A DNA stretch of 25,356 nt, taken from JACDAN01 sp035776735. Lineage in GTDB: Bacteria; Actinomycetota; Thermoleophilia; Gaiellales; Gaiellaceae. Where the stretch lies: assembly GCA_035776735.1 (NCBI GenBank), contig DASSSO010000198.1:1-25356 (forward strand), written 5' to 3'. Under the pieces are notes generated by a model, which saw only the letters and a list, made by a program, of their open reading frames with translations, was not told the origin of the DNA and did not search any database. A program made the position numbers and the translations under genes. This document shows, in pieces, positions 15,791 to 23,383 of the stretch (its first letter is position 1; every line of letters begins with the position of its first letter).

Positions 15791-15846
15791 TCCGTAGTTC
15801 TTGCTGACGGCCGACCCGGTCTGCTACCGATGGCGGTCGGGCCGTC
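15791..15846. promoter_or_regulatory. divergent regulatory region with TCCGTAGTTC motif and imperfect hairpin
   Basis: TCCGTAGTTC at 15791 resembles the opening of the repeated element at 8261 and 10114, and CCGATG ends 42 bases later at 15832. GACGGCCGACC (15806-15816) can pair with 15835-15846, with one bulged G. The region lies between the histidine kinase and the 99-aa gene and could serve either. The motif is at about -43 to -55 from the kinase start. Confidence 0.35.
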
Positions 15847-15873
15847 CGGCGCGAAGCTGCGACGGACCGACGG

Positions 15874-15880
15874 AAGGAGG
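15874..15880 (+). promoter_or_regulatory. ribosome binding site that points to an ATC start
   Basis: AAGGAGG is a full Shine-Dalgarno sequence. Five bases later, at 15886, the only codon at the right distance in the homologous frame is ATC. No ATG, GTG or TTG lies between them. Confidence 0.65.
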
Positions 15881-15885
15881 GCACC

Positions 15886-16185
15886 ATCGAAGCGATTGCG
15901 CTGATCGTCCGCCTCAGACCCGGCGCGGAGTCGCGGGCCGCGACCCTGATCCGGTCCGGGCCGCCGTTCGACCCGGACAGCCTCGGGCTCACCGGGCACC
16001 GCGTCTTCCTGTCCGCCGGCGAGGTCGTGTTCCTCTTCGAGGGCCACCAGGTTGAGTGGATGGTGGACGACTTGGTCTCCGACCCGAACGCCTGGGCGAC
16101 GCAGGAGGCGCTCGACGCCTGGCGGCCGCTGATCGAGCTCCCGCCTCGGATCGCGAGGGAGGCGTACGCCTGGGAGCGGCTGTGA
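15886..16185 (+). CDS. small protein homologous to the C-terminal domain of the 198-aa protein; apparent ATC start
   Basis: This 99-residue product is easily missed because its frame lacks a standard start. It reads (I)EAIALIVRLRPGA, then GPPFDPDSLGLTGH, EVVFLFEG, AWRPLIE and AYAWERL. Block by block it matches residues 107-196 of the protein at 7630-8226, about half of positions being identical by eye. Short alternating strands and helices suggest a small alpha/beta domain, possibly a dimeric barrel; I do not recognise the family. The start is placed at ATC 15886 because AAGGAGG ends five bases before it and the paralogue aligns from there. The stop overlaps the GTG of the HAD-GH65 gene (GTGA), so it heads a three-gene operon ending in a universal stress protein. 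Confidence 0.72.
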   Translation: MEAIALIVRLRPGAESRAATLIRSGPPFDPDSLGLTGHRVFLSAGEVVFLFEGHQVEWMVDDLVSDPNAWATQEALDAWRPLIELPPRIAREAYAWERL

Positions 16186-19010
16186 CCGTCGCCCCCCGCC
16201 GCCGAGCCCCGAAGCGGCGCCCTCCGCACCCGGCCCTTGACCGCCGCTTCGAGGCGGTCGTGTTCGACTGGGACGGGACTGCAGTGCCCGATCGCGACGC
16301 CGATGCCGACGGGCTGCGCGAGCTCGTGGAGGAGCTGTGCACGCTCGGCCTCGACCTCGCGGTCGTCACCGGGACGCACGTCGGGAACGTCGACGACCAG
16401 CTGCGCGCGCGCCCGACCGGCCCGGGCCGGCTCCACTTCCTCGTCAACCGCGGCTCGGAGGTGTTCCGCGCGGACGAGAGCGGCCTGCACCTGCTCTACC
16501 GGCGCGAGGCGACGGCGGAGGAGAACGCCGCGCTCGATCGCGCTGCCGCGGCCGCGGTCGGCGAGCTCGCGCAGCGCGGGCTCGAGGCGGCGATCGTCTC
16601 GGAGCGCCTCAACCGCCGGAAGATCGACCTGATCCCGGACTGGGTCGACCCGCCGAAGGCCGAGATCGACGAGCTCCTGAAGGCCGTCGAGGCACGGCTG
16701 TTCGACGCCGGCCTGGGCGGCCTGCGCGCGGCGGTCGAGCTCGGCATCGATGCCGCGCGCAAGGAGGGCATCCCCGATCCGCGGGTGACGAGCGACGCGA
16801 AGCATGTCGAGATCGGCCTGACTGACAAGTCGGACTCGGCGCGCTGGATCGTCGACCAGCTCTGGCGCCGGGGGATCGCGCCGGGCCTGATCCTGGTCGC
16901 CGGCGACGAGTTCGGCCCGCTGGGCGGGCTGACCGGCAGCGACTCCTACCTGCTCGTGGAGGAGGCGGCACGTGCAACCGCGGTCTCCGTCGGCGTCGAG
17001 CCGACGGGCGTCCCCGAGGGCGTGCTCGCCCTTCCCGGCGGGCCCGAGCGCTTCCTCGCGATCCTGGCCGACCAGTGCGACCGGAGGCGGCGGGGAGACG
17101 TCCCCGACGTCGACCACGACCCGTCGTGGACGGTCGAGGTCGGCGGCTTCGACCGGCGGCTCGAGCGCATGCACGAGTCGATCCTCACGCTCGCCGACGG
17201 CCGGCTCGGGACGCGCGGCTCGCCGCTGGTCGGCGACGGCGAGGTCACGCCGGACGTCGTCATCGCGGGCGTCTTCGACGGGGACGGGCCTGCCGCCGAG
17301 CTCGCGAAGGGCCCGGCCTGGGCGCGCCTCCGGTCGAACGCGCGGTCCGATCTGCAGGGCCGGAGGCTCGAGCTTCATTCGGGGCTGCTGCGGGAGGACG
17401 GCGCCGTCACCTCGCTGAGGTTCTCGTCCCTCGCCCGGCCGGGGACCGTTGCGCTCCGCGCCGCAGGCAACCCCTCGACCCTGCCGCGGAGCCGCCGCCG
17501 GACGGTCGGCCGACGGGTCGCGGCAGCGTTCCGCGACCGGCGCGGGCAGGGGGTCCTCGAGCGGATCGGCGCCTACGACGAGGATCGCGAGGCCGCCCAG
17601 GCGGCGCTTGCCGACGCGGAGAGCGCCGGCTTCGAGCGGCTCCTGTCGGAGCACCGAGAGGCATGGGCGCAGAGGTGGACCGGGGCCGATGTCGTGATCG
17701 ACGGCGACGCCGAGCTGCAGCGCGCGGTTCGTTTCGCGCTCTTCCACCTGATGGGATCGGTCGCCGGCGCCGGCGAGGCCGGAGTCGGGGCGCGCGGACT
17801 CTCGGGCGACGCCTACCGCGGCCACGTCTTCTGGGACAGCGACGTCTTCGTGCTCCCGTTCCTCGCCGCGACCCATCCGCCCTCCGCGCGGGCGATGCTG
17901 GAGTACCGGATTCGGCGCCTGCCGGCGGCCCGGGAAGCGGCCGCGCAGCTCGGCCGGAAAGGGGCGCGGTTCCCGTGGGAGTCCGCGATCGACGGCTCCG
18001 ACGTCACACCGGCCTCCGCCCGGCTTCCGACCGGCGAGCTCGTCCCGATCCGCACCGGCGAGCTCGAGGAGCACATCGTCGCCGACGTCGCCTGGGCGGC
18101 CGCGCAGTATCTCGACTGGACCGGCGACCCCGAGTTCGCCGCCGGCCCGGGGCGCGAGCTCCTGGCCGAGACCGCGCGCTACTGGGCGTCGCGGGTGCGG
18201 CTCGACCCGAACGGCCGCGCGCACATCTACGGCGTGATCGGGCCGGACGAGTACCACGAGCCGGTGGACGACAACGCCTTCACGAACGTGATGGCGCGCT
18301 GGAACCTGCGCCGGGCGGCGGAGCTCGACGGCAGCGAGGCCGAGCGCGCGGAATGGCTCGCCAAGGCTGACGCGCTCGTGGACGGCTACGACCCCGCCAC
18401 GGGGGTCTACGAGCAGTTCGCGGGTTTCCACCGCCTCGAGCCGCTGCTGATCGCCGAGCTCGCCCCGCGGCGGCCGATCGCCGCCGACCTACTGCTCGGC
18501 CGGCAGCGCGTCCGGGGTGCACAGGTCCTGAAGCAGGCGGACGTGCTCATGCTCCACCACCTGCTCCCGGACGAGGTCGAGCGCGGCTCGCTGCTCCCGA
18601 ACCTCGAGTACTACGAGCCCCGAACCGCGCACGGCAGCTCGCTCTCGCCCGCCGTCCATGCGGCGCTGTTCGCGCGCGCCCGCCGCTTCGAGGAGGCGCT
18701 CGAGGCGCTCTCGATCGCGGCGCGGATGGATCTCGACGACCTCACGGGCACGACCGCGGGCGGTCTCCACCTGGCGACGATGGGAGGGCTTTGGCAGGCG
18801 CTCGCCTTCGGCTTCGCAGGCGTTCGCCCGGACGGCGACCGCCTCGTCGTCGATCCGCGCCTTCCGCCGCAGTGGCACGCGCTCGAGCTGGCGCTGAGCT
18901 TTCGCGGCCGGCCGCTCCGGCTGCGGCTCGACCGGCGCGGCGTCGAGGTCGACTCGGAGGAACTGCGGCTTCGTCGGAAGAACGGCATCTGGGAGGTGGT
19001 CTCGAGATGA
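16182..19010 (+). CDS. HAD phosphatase - GH65 glycoside phosphorylase fusion
   Basis: This 942-residue bifunctional-looking protein has a HAD-type domain (about 22-300; motif I FDWDGT at 28-33, then VVTGTH and VAGDE near 240) joined to a GH65 domain. GH65 hallmarks are HVFWDSDVFVLPF (548-560), GARFPWES (595-601), GVIGPDEYHE (684-693, proposed general acid E690), PRTAHGSSLS (813-822) and the phosphate loop TGTTAGGLH (855-863). GH65 phosphorylases split an alpha-linked diglucoside such as trehalose, kojibiose or maltose to beta-glucose-1-phosphate and glucose. The HAD part might act on a sugar phosphate. The N-terminal GH65 sandwich looks shortened. GTG at 16182 overlaps the previous stop (GTGA), and ATG of the Usp gene overlaps this stop. 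Domains are firm; the substrate is unknown. Confidence 0.92.
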   Translation: MTVAPRRRAPKRRPPHPALDRRFEAVVFDWDGTAVPDRDADADGLRELVEELCTLGLDLAVVTGTHVGNVDDQLRARPTGPGRLHFLVNRGSEVFRADESGLHLLYRREATAEENAALDRAAAAAVGELAQRGLEAAIVSERLNRRKIDLIPDWVDPPKAEIDELLKAVEARLFDAGLGGLRAAVELGIDAARKEGIPDPRVTSDAKHVEIGLTDKSDSARWIVDQLWRRGIAPGLILVAGDEFGPLGGLTGSDSYLLVEEAARATAVSVGVEPTGVPEGVLALPGGPERFLAILADQCDRRRRGDVPDVDHDPSWTVEVGGFDRRLERMHESILTLADGRLGTRGSPLVGDGEVTPDVVIAGVFDGDGPAAELAKGPAWARLRSNARSDLQGRRLELHSGLLREDGAVTSLRFSSLARPGTVALRAAGNPSTLPRSRRRTVGRRVAAAFRDRRGQGVLERIGAYDEDREAAQAALADAESAGFERLLSEHREAWAQRWTGADVVIDGDAELQRAVRFALFHLMGSVAGAGEAGVGARGLSGDAYRGHVFWDSDVFVLPFLAATHPPSARAMLEYRIRRLPAAREAAAQLGRKGARFPWESAIDGSDVTPASARLPTGELVPIRTGELEEHIVADVAWAAAQYLDWTGDPEFAAGPGRELLAETARYWASRVRLDPNGRAHIYGVIGPDEYHEPVDDNAFTNVMARWNLRRAAELDGSEAERAEWLAKADALVDGYDPATGVYEQFAGFHRLEPLLIAELAPRRPIAADLLLGRQRVRGAQVLKQADVLMLHHLLPDEVERGSLLPNLEYYEPRTAHGSSLSPAVHAALFARARRFEEALEALSIAARMDLDDLTGTTAGGLHLATMGGLWQALAFGFAGVRPDGDRLVVDPRLPPQWHALELALSFRGRPLRLRLDRRGVEVDSEELRLRRKNGIWEVVSR

Positions 19011-19807
19011 CGAACGTGCTTGCCGCGCTGGACGGCAGCCTGGCCGATACGCCGGTCCTGACCGCCGCGCACGCGCTCGGCGACCTGCTCGACGCGGGGG
19101 TCGAGGCAATCCATGTCCAGGTCGGCGCTCCCCCGGCTGGAGGTGCGGCGGCCGAGGCTGCCGGCGTCCCCCTTCGGGTCGTCGCCGGCGAGGTGGTCGA
19201 GGAGCTCGCGCGCGCGGGTGAGGACGCGGACGTTCTCGCCCTCGTCATCGGCGCCCGCGGGCTGCCGACCGATCCGCGCCCCCTCGGGGCGACGGCGGAG
19301 GCGGTCGCGACGAGCGTCGCCAAGCCGGTGCTGATCGTCCCGCCCGACGGTGTCCGCACGGCGGCGATCCGGCGCATCCTCGTGCCGCTCGAAGGCACGC
19401 TCTCCTCCTCGGTGGCGCCGCGCGTTCTCTTCGAGCTGGTGAGGGACGTCGCGCTCGAGGTCGTGGCGCTGCACGTGCTGGGCACTGACGAGATCCCCGC
19501 GTTCACCGACCAGCCGCAGCACGAACACAGGGCCTGGGCGAGGGAGTTCCTGGCCCGCTACTGCCCCTCCGGCCTGACGAGCGTCCGGCTCGAGATGCGC
19601 ATCGGGCGCCCGGAGAACCTCGTGCCGCTGGTTGCTGAGGAGTTCGAGTGCGACCTCATCGCCCTCGGCTGGGCGCAAGACGTCGCGCCGGGACGGGCGC
19701 CCGTCGTGCGCGCCGCGCTGCAGCTTTCGCAGCGCCCCGTCCTGCTCGTGCCCGTGCAGGCACCGGTGGCCGCCGACTCCGGCGCGGAGGCCGCGGCGAG
19801 GGCCTGA
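19007..19807 (+). CDS. universal stress protein, two-domain type (paralogue of 3586-4368)
   Basis: This 266-residue protein has the same layout as the Usp before xfp: NVLAALDGSLADTPVL, VPLRVVAGEVVEEL, ALVIGARG, VLVPLEGT, RYCPSG, CDLIALGWAQ and a final strand VLLVPVQ. The two are related over their whole length. Classical Usp ATP-binding glycines are not obvious. ATG at 19007 overlaps the HAD-GH65 stop by four bases (ATGA), with GGGAGGTGG at 18991-18999 as ribosome site, so it is the third gene of that operon. Pairing a Usp with a sugar-cleaving enzyme here, and with phosphoketolase at 3586, suggests this subfamily is co-expressed with energy-saving carbon routes. That link is inference. Confidence 0.87.
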   Translation: MTNVLAALDGSLADTPVLTAAHALGDLLDAGVEAIHVQVGAPPAGGAAAEAAGVPLRVVAGEVVEELARAGEDADVLALVIGARGLPTDPRPLGATAEAVATSVAKPVLIVPPDGVRTAAIRRILVPLEGTLSSSVAPRVLFELVRDVALEVVALHVLGTDEIPAFTDQPQHEHRAWAREFLARYCPSGLTSVRLEMRIGRPENLVPLVAEEFECDLIALGWAQDVAPGRAPVVRAALQLSQRPVLLVPVQAPVAADSGAEAAARA

Positions 19808-19834
19808 CCCGGGGGCGCCGACCGGTCTCGACCC

Positions 19835-19840
19835 TAGAGT
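19835..19840 (+). promoter_or_regulatory. -10 hexamer TAGAGT for a leaderless AI-2E transporter transcript
   Basis: TAGAGT ends eight bases before the ATG at 19849, with no ribosome site between. The short palindrome GACCGGTC lies just upstream at 19820-19827. Confidence 0.6.
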
Positions 19841-19848
19841 TGTGGCCG

Positions 19849-20919
19849 ATGGACCCGGGCCGAACGCGGCGCATCGAGCTGGTGCTGCCGATGCGCACGG
19901 TGCTGATCGTCGCAGCGGCGGTCGCGGTGATGGCCGCCTTCTGGGCGATCGGCGACACGTTCCTGATCGTCTTCGTCGGCATCTTCCTTGGCTTCGTCTT
20001 CGAGTACCCGGTCCGGTTCGTGACGGCGAAGACGGGGATCTCGCGAGGTCTGGCGGCGACGATCACGGTGCTCGGGACCGCCCTCGCAGTGACCGTGCTC
20101 TTCCTCGCGTTCCTCGAGCCGATCGTGGGCGGCGTGCGCGACTTCCTCCAGGAGCTGCCCACGATCGTCGGCGACCTTCGCGAGTCTGACGAGCTCGCCT
20201 GGCTCGGCGACTCGGGTGCCGCCGAGAACGTCCAGTCGGGTTCGGAGCAGATCTCGGCCTCGATCCCGGATGCGATCTCGGAGGTGCTCGGCGTGGCCGG
20301 CACGTTCTTCGGCATCTTCCTCGCCGCCTTCACGATCCTCTTCATCTGCCTCTTCCTGATCACCGACGTCGAGAACCTCAAGCGCTCGCTCGCGAGCATG
20401 CTCATGCCCGGGCAGGAGGAGCGGTGGCTTCGCGTCTGGGAGCGCGTGACCGAGGCGCTCTCCCGCTGGGCGATCGGCGTCATCGTCATCGCCGTGATCG
20501 CCGGGACCGTCCAGGGCACGACGGCGTGGCTGCTCGGCTCGAGCTTCGCGCTCGCCCTGGGGGTGATCGCGGGGCTCCTCGACATGATTCCGAACCTCGG
20601 GGCGACGATCGCCGGGTTCATCCTCGTGCCTGTGATCTGGGCCGAGGAGGGGCTCACCGCTGCCCTGATCATGCTCGCCGTCGTGCTGGTCTACCAACAG
20701 CTCGAGAACAACGTCGTGACCCCGAAGGTCCAGGGCAAGGCGGTGCAGCTGTCGGGCTTCTTCATCATCGTCGCGGTGACCCTCTTCGGCGCTCTCCTGG
20801 GCGTGCTCGGGGCGCTGACCGCGGTGCCGCTCGCGGCCACGATCCAGATCGTCGTCAGGGAGCTGACGCAGGCGAGGCGGGAGCAGGTGGCCGAGGCGAA
20901 GGCCCCGCTGGAGGCCTAG
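19849..20919 (+). CDS. AI-2E family transporter
   Basis: This 356-residue polytopic membrane protein belongs to the AI-2E (TqsA/PerM/YdiK) family. Helices lie near residues 18-33, 37-53, 68-90, 150-171, 205-240, 256-282 and 300-335, with the usual soluble segment after helix three. Family motifs are LLDMIPNLG (243-251) and the QLENNVVTPKV block (284-294). Members have been linked to quorum-signal export, sodium/proton antiport or simply unknown transport, so no substrate is proposed. The start is ATG at 19849, with a TAGAGT -10 hexamer ending eight bases upstream; TTG at 19840 is in frame but less likely. The stop shares CTAG with the convergent YihY gene. Confidence 0.9.
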   Translation: MDPGRTRRIELVLPMRTVLIVAAAVAVMAAFWAIGDTFLIVFVGIFLGFVFEYPVRFVTAKTGISRGLAATITVLGTALAVTVLFLAFLEPIVGGVRDFLQELPTIVGDLRESDELAWLGDSGAAENVQSGSEQISASIPDAISEVLGVAGTFFGIFLAAFTILFICLFLITDVENLKRSLASMLMPGQEERWLRVWERVTEALSRWAIGVIVIAVIAGTVQGTTAWLLGSSFALALGVIAGLLDMIPNLGATIAGFILVPVIWAEEGLTAALIMLAVVLVYQQLENNVVTPKVQGKAVQLSGFFIIVAVTLFGALLGVLGALTAVPLAATIQIVVRELTQARREQVAEAKAPLEA

Positions 20920-21788
20920 GTCGTGCGGCGTTCCCAGATCGTCGCGTTGATGAACGCGGCGGCCGTGAACAGCCGCGCGCAGACGTAGAGCCAGAGCAGG
21001 ATTGCCGTCGACGTGCCGAAGGCGCCGTAGACGCCCTCGCGTCCGAGCCGGGGCGCGAGGTAGACGGCGACCCAGACGTTGACGCCCCACATCCCGAGCG
21101 CGAGCACCGCCGCGCCGGGGAGGTGGTCACGCGGACGTGCGCCGTGGGCATGCGGCAGCGCGCTCAGGACAAGGGTCGCCGCTCCGGCGTAGAACGCGAG
21201 GAGAATCGCGAAGCCGAGCAGCCGCCCGCCCGGGACGTCGAGCTCGAACGCCGACAGCGATGTGGCGCCCGCGCTGATCCCGACCGCGGCACCCGAGAAG
21301 GCGAGCGCGCCCCGCACGCGCCGCCGGATCTTCGGCACAGGCACCCGCCAGGCGAGGGCGAAGACGATGCAGAGCGCCCGCAGGGCGCTGGCCCCGAACC
21401 ATAGGGTCAGCACCGATCCGCCGGCGAGGAACACCCAGCGTGGCGTGGTACCGACGTTGACGGCGTCGCGGAACGACTCCGCCGCCGTGGCGGTGAGGCC
21501 GAGCGACCGGGCGGCATCCTCGAGATCGGCGGGGTCCTCGGCGGCCCAGAAGCTCGAGAGCGCACCGCCGACGGCGCCGATCGAGACGAGCCAGAAGAAG
21601 AACCGGTAGGCGAGGCCACCCGCCAGGAGGCCGCCTCCGCTGCTCCGCTCCCGGTCGAGCACGATCAGGGCGGTCTCCGCGCCCGGCGTCGTCTCCCGGG
21701 CCTGAGCCACGAGCGCCTGGCCGTAGGCCTGCGCGCGGCGGCGGCGCCCCGCCTCGGCCGGCGGCTCCGTACCCGTGCTCTCGGTCAT
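20916..21788 (-). CDS. YihY/BrkB family inner-membrane protein
   Basis: This 290-residue protein has a hydrophilic N-terminus of about 45 residues and roughly six hydrophobic helices. The C-terminal block YGAFGTSTAILLWLYVCARL followed by FINATIWE matches the conserved end of the YihY/BrkB family (YG..G.....LLWLY......NA). BrkB was once thought to be ribonuclease BN, which is no longer accepted; the function remains unclear. ATG at 21788 is the start, because TAGGCT at 21797-21802 lies eight bases upstream and no Shine-Dalgarno sequence is seen. A perfect 16-base palindrome covers the -21 to -36 region. It converges on the AI-2E gene with a shared CTAG. Confidence 0.87.
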   Translation of the reverse strand: MTESTGTEPPAEAGRRRRAQAYGQALVAQARETTPGAETALIVLDRERSSGGGLLAGGLAYRFFFWLVSIGAVGGALSSFWAAEDPADLEDAARSLGLTATAAESFRDAVNVGTTPRWVFLAGGSVLTLWFGASALRALCIVFALAWRVPVPKIRRRVRGALAFSGAAVGISAGATSLSAFELDVPGGRLLGFAILLAFYAGAATLVLSALPHAHGARPRDHLPGAAVLALGMWGVNVWVAVYLAPRLGREGVYGAFGTSTAILLWLYVCARLFTAAAFINATIWERRTT

Positions 21789-21796
21789 TGCGGCCG

Positions 21797-21802
21797 AGCC
21801 TA
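21797..21802 (-). promoter_or_regulatory. -10 hexamer TAGGCT for a leaderless YihY transcript
   Basis: On the minus strand TAGGCT stands eight bases before the ATG at 21788. The same hexamer and spacing precede the hemerythrin gene at 23398. Confidence 0.6.
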
Positions 21803-21808
21803 ATTCAG

Positions 21809-21824
21809 GGACCGCCGGCGGTCC
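21809..21824. promoter_or_regulatory. perfect 16-base palindrome GGACCGCCGGCGGTCC, operator candidate
   Basis: The palindrome lies at -21 to -36 from the inferred YihY transcription start, across the -35 region. A repressor site is the natural reading, although GC-rich palindromes also arise by chance. Confidence 0.45.
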
Positions 21825-22015
21825 AGAGCGGGCCAACGTGGTCTCGTGCCGTCCAGGCCGCCGGCTGTCACGAACGGGCGACTCAGTAAGCACGAAGGGG
21901 GGTTTCTGTGCCGAGAACCGCAGACAGCGAGGGGCTCGCGGCGGTCGACGGACGGTGCCACGGCCTCAGGCACCCCGTTGCGGGCCGTGCAGTCGGGCCG
22001 CCCGAGCCTCCTGCC

Positions 22016-22510
22016 CTAAGACGTCGGCGAGGTGGCCTCGACCCCTTCGTAGGCCCGGCGCAGTCCCTCGATCTCGATCTTGCCCATCTGGAGCATCGCG
22101 TTCATGACGCGGTTCGCCTTCTCCGGGTCCTCGTCGCCGAGCAGCTCGCTCAGGACGCGCGGGACGATCTGCCAGGAGACGCCGAACTTGTCCGTCAGCC
22201 AGCCGCACGGCCCCGGCTCACCGCCCTCGGAGAGCTTCTCCCAGAGCTCGTCCACCTCCTCCTGGGTGTCACAGCCGACGAAGAGCGAGATGCCCTGCGA
22301 GAAGCTGAACGAGGAGCCGCCGTTGAGCGCCATGAACGGCTGCCCGGCGACCTCGAACTCGGCCGTCATGAACGTCCCCTTCGGCATCGGCCCCGCATCG
22401 CCGTAGCGGCGGGTGCTGACGATCCTCGAGTCCTCGAAGACGGACGTGTAGAAGTCGACCGCCTCCTCGGCGCGGTCCTCGAAGGTCAGGAACGTCGTGA
22501 TCTTCTGCAT
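22016..22510 (-). CDS. VOC superfamily / PhnB-like protein
   Basis: This 164-residue cytoplasmic protein begins MQKITTFLTFEDRAEEAVDFYTSVF, the standard opening of the PhnB-like (3-demethylubiquinone-9 methyltransferase-like) group of the vicinal oxygen chelate superfamily. It continues with GTFMTAEFEVAGQPFMALNG, SFSQGISLFVGC, and WQIVPRVLSELLG followed by a helix with VMNAMLQMGKIEI. These are all in the family order and at full length. Despite the family name, methyltransferase activity is not expected and the ligand is unknown. ATG at 22510 is preceded by AAGGAGG at 22516-22522 (minus strand). It stands alone, with no coding sequence seen between its stop and the YihY promoter. Confidence 0.9.
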   Translation of the reverse strand: MQKITTFLTFEDRAEEAVDFYTSVFEDSRIVSTRRYGDAGPMPKGTFMTAEFEVAGQPFMALNGGSSFSFSQGISLFVGCDTQEEVDELWEKLSEGGEPGPCGWLTDKFGVSWQIVPRVLSELLGDEDPEKANRVMNAMLQMGKIEIEGLRRAYEGVEATSPTS

Positions 22511-22575
22511 GGAATCCTCCTTGCTCGCTGGCCGTCTCGAGTACTAGACCGGACGAACCCGGAGAACTCATCGCA

Positions 22576-23307
22576 TCAGCTCACGATGTCGAGCGCTCCG
22601 TCGTCGTCGATCCCGAAAAACGTCTCGCCGGCGTGCTCGATCTCGGCGAACGTGAGCGCCTGCGCGATCCCGAGCTCGTACGTGCCCTGAGATGCCTGGA
22701 CGAGCACCGTGAACGTGTGGCGCGTCCCGTCGCAGACCGGCAGGTAGGTGCCGACCCCCATGACGCGGCCCGCCTGCGAGACGACGAGCCTTGATTCACG
22801 GCCGGTCGTCCCCACGGGGCACGCGACGGCGACGTCGATCACGACGGCGGTGCCGCCGGCCTGGAGCAGCGCGGTCTCCGCCAGCTCGACGAGCACCCCG
22901 GGTTCCACCGTGGCGACCTGCGAGTCGTCGGCCCGCGCGGTCTTCCCCCGCTTGATCACGACGGACGCGGTGACCTGCGCCTCGCCGAGCTGGAACGTCC
23001 CGCTGCCGGACGGCACGACGACCCCGAAGCTCCGGATCGAGCCGATGCAGGTCAGCGGGAACGACGCCTGTCCGGATGCGCCCGGCTGCGAGACCCTGAC
23101 GACGGCCTCGACCACCGTCCAGCGCTCCGGGCAGGAAGCCAGAACCTGGACGCCGATCGACCGGCCGTCGGGTGCGAGCCCGGCGAGGGAATGGATGTCG
23201 ACAGTCGGCCCCGAGGTCACGCGCGCCGCCACGGGGGCGGCCGACGTGACGAGAGCGAGCAGCGTGATCAGCCCTGCGAGGGCGAGGGTGCGGGCGGCGG
23301 CGTGCAT
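22576..23307 (-). CDS. secreted protein with two repeated beta-rich domains
   Basis: This 243-residue protein starts with a signal peptide (about 1-28; hydrophobic core LALAGLITLLALV, then APVAA). Two similar units follow, at about 49-135 and 151-242. Each has a CP motif, a VSQ strand, a second cysteine, a strand ending in FxVxV, and a GT(F/Y)(Q/E)LG.AQ motif. Cysteines are C59/C87 and C163/C192, giving almost the same spacing in both units and suggesting one disulphide per unit. I do not recognise the family; it looks like an exported structural or binding protein rather than an enzyme. ATG at 23307 follows AGGAGG on the minus strand. It is divergent from the hemerythrin-cupin gene. Confidence 0.82.
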   Translation of the reverse strand: MHAAARTLALAGLITLLALVTSAAPVAARVTSGPTVDIHSLAGLAPDGRSIGVQVLASCPERWTVVEAVVRVSQPGASGQASFPLTCIGSIRSFGVVVPSGSGTFQLGEAQVTASVVIKRGKTARADDSQVATVEPGVLVELAETALLQAGGTAVVIDVAVACPVGTTGRESRLVVSQAGRVMGVGTYLPVCDGTRHTFTVLVQASQGTYELGIAQALTFAEIEHAGETFFGIDDDGALDIVS

Positions 23308-23337
23308 CTGAGACCTCCTGGCGCGGGGTGCCGTACA

Positions 23338-23356
23338 CCGGGAACTACGTGCGTAG
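23338..23356. promoter_or_regulatory. operator candidate CTACGTGCGTAG upstream of the hemerythrin gene
   Basis: CTACG-TG-CGTAG at 23345-23356 is an inverted repeat preceded by CCGGGAA. It lies at about -42 to -60 from the leaderless start at 23398. GGGAACTACG resembles the reverse complement of the TCCGTAGTTC motif at 15791. Confidence 0.4.
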
Positions 23357-23383
23357 ATACCGAATTGGATTTTCGGGCACGGC

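Noticed and set aside
13452..18431. A single open frame of about 1659 codons on the minus strand
   Set aside because: Only its last 219 codons are the response regulator. The rest lies opposite the kinase frame and the GH65 gene and is low-complexity Arg/Ala/Gly sequence, a GC-bias shadow.
21900..22015. Possible riboswitch or structured RNA in the gap beside the YihY promoter
   Set aside because: Only short, loosely spaced pairings such as CACGGCC/GGCCGTG were found; no known riboswitch core was recognised.
21908..22690. A plus-strand open frame of 260 codons opposite the VOC gene
   Set aside because: The minus strand has a full PhnB-like protein with a good ribosome site. Bases 21825-22015 show no convincing gene on either strand.
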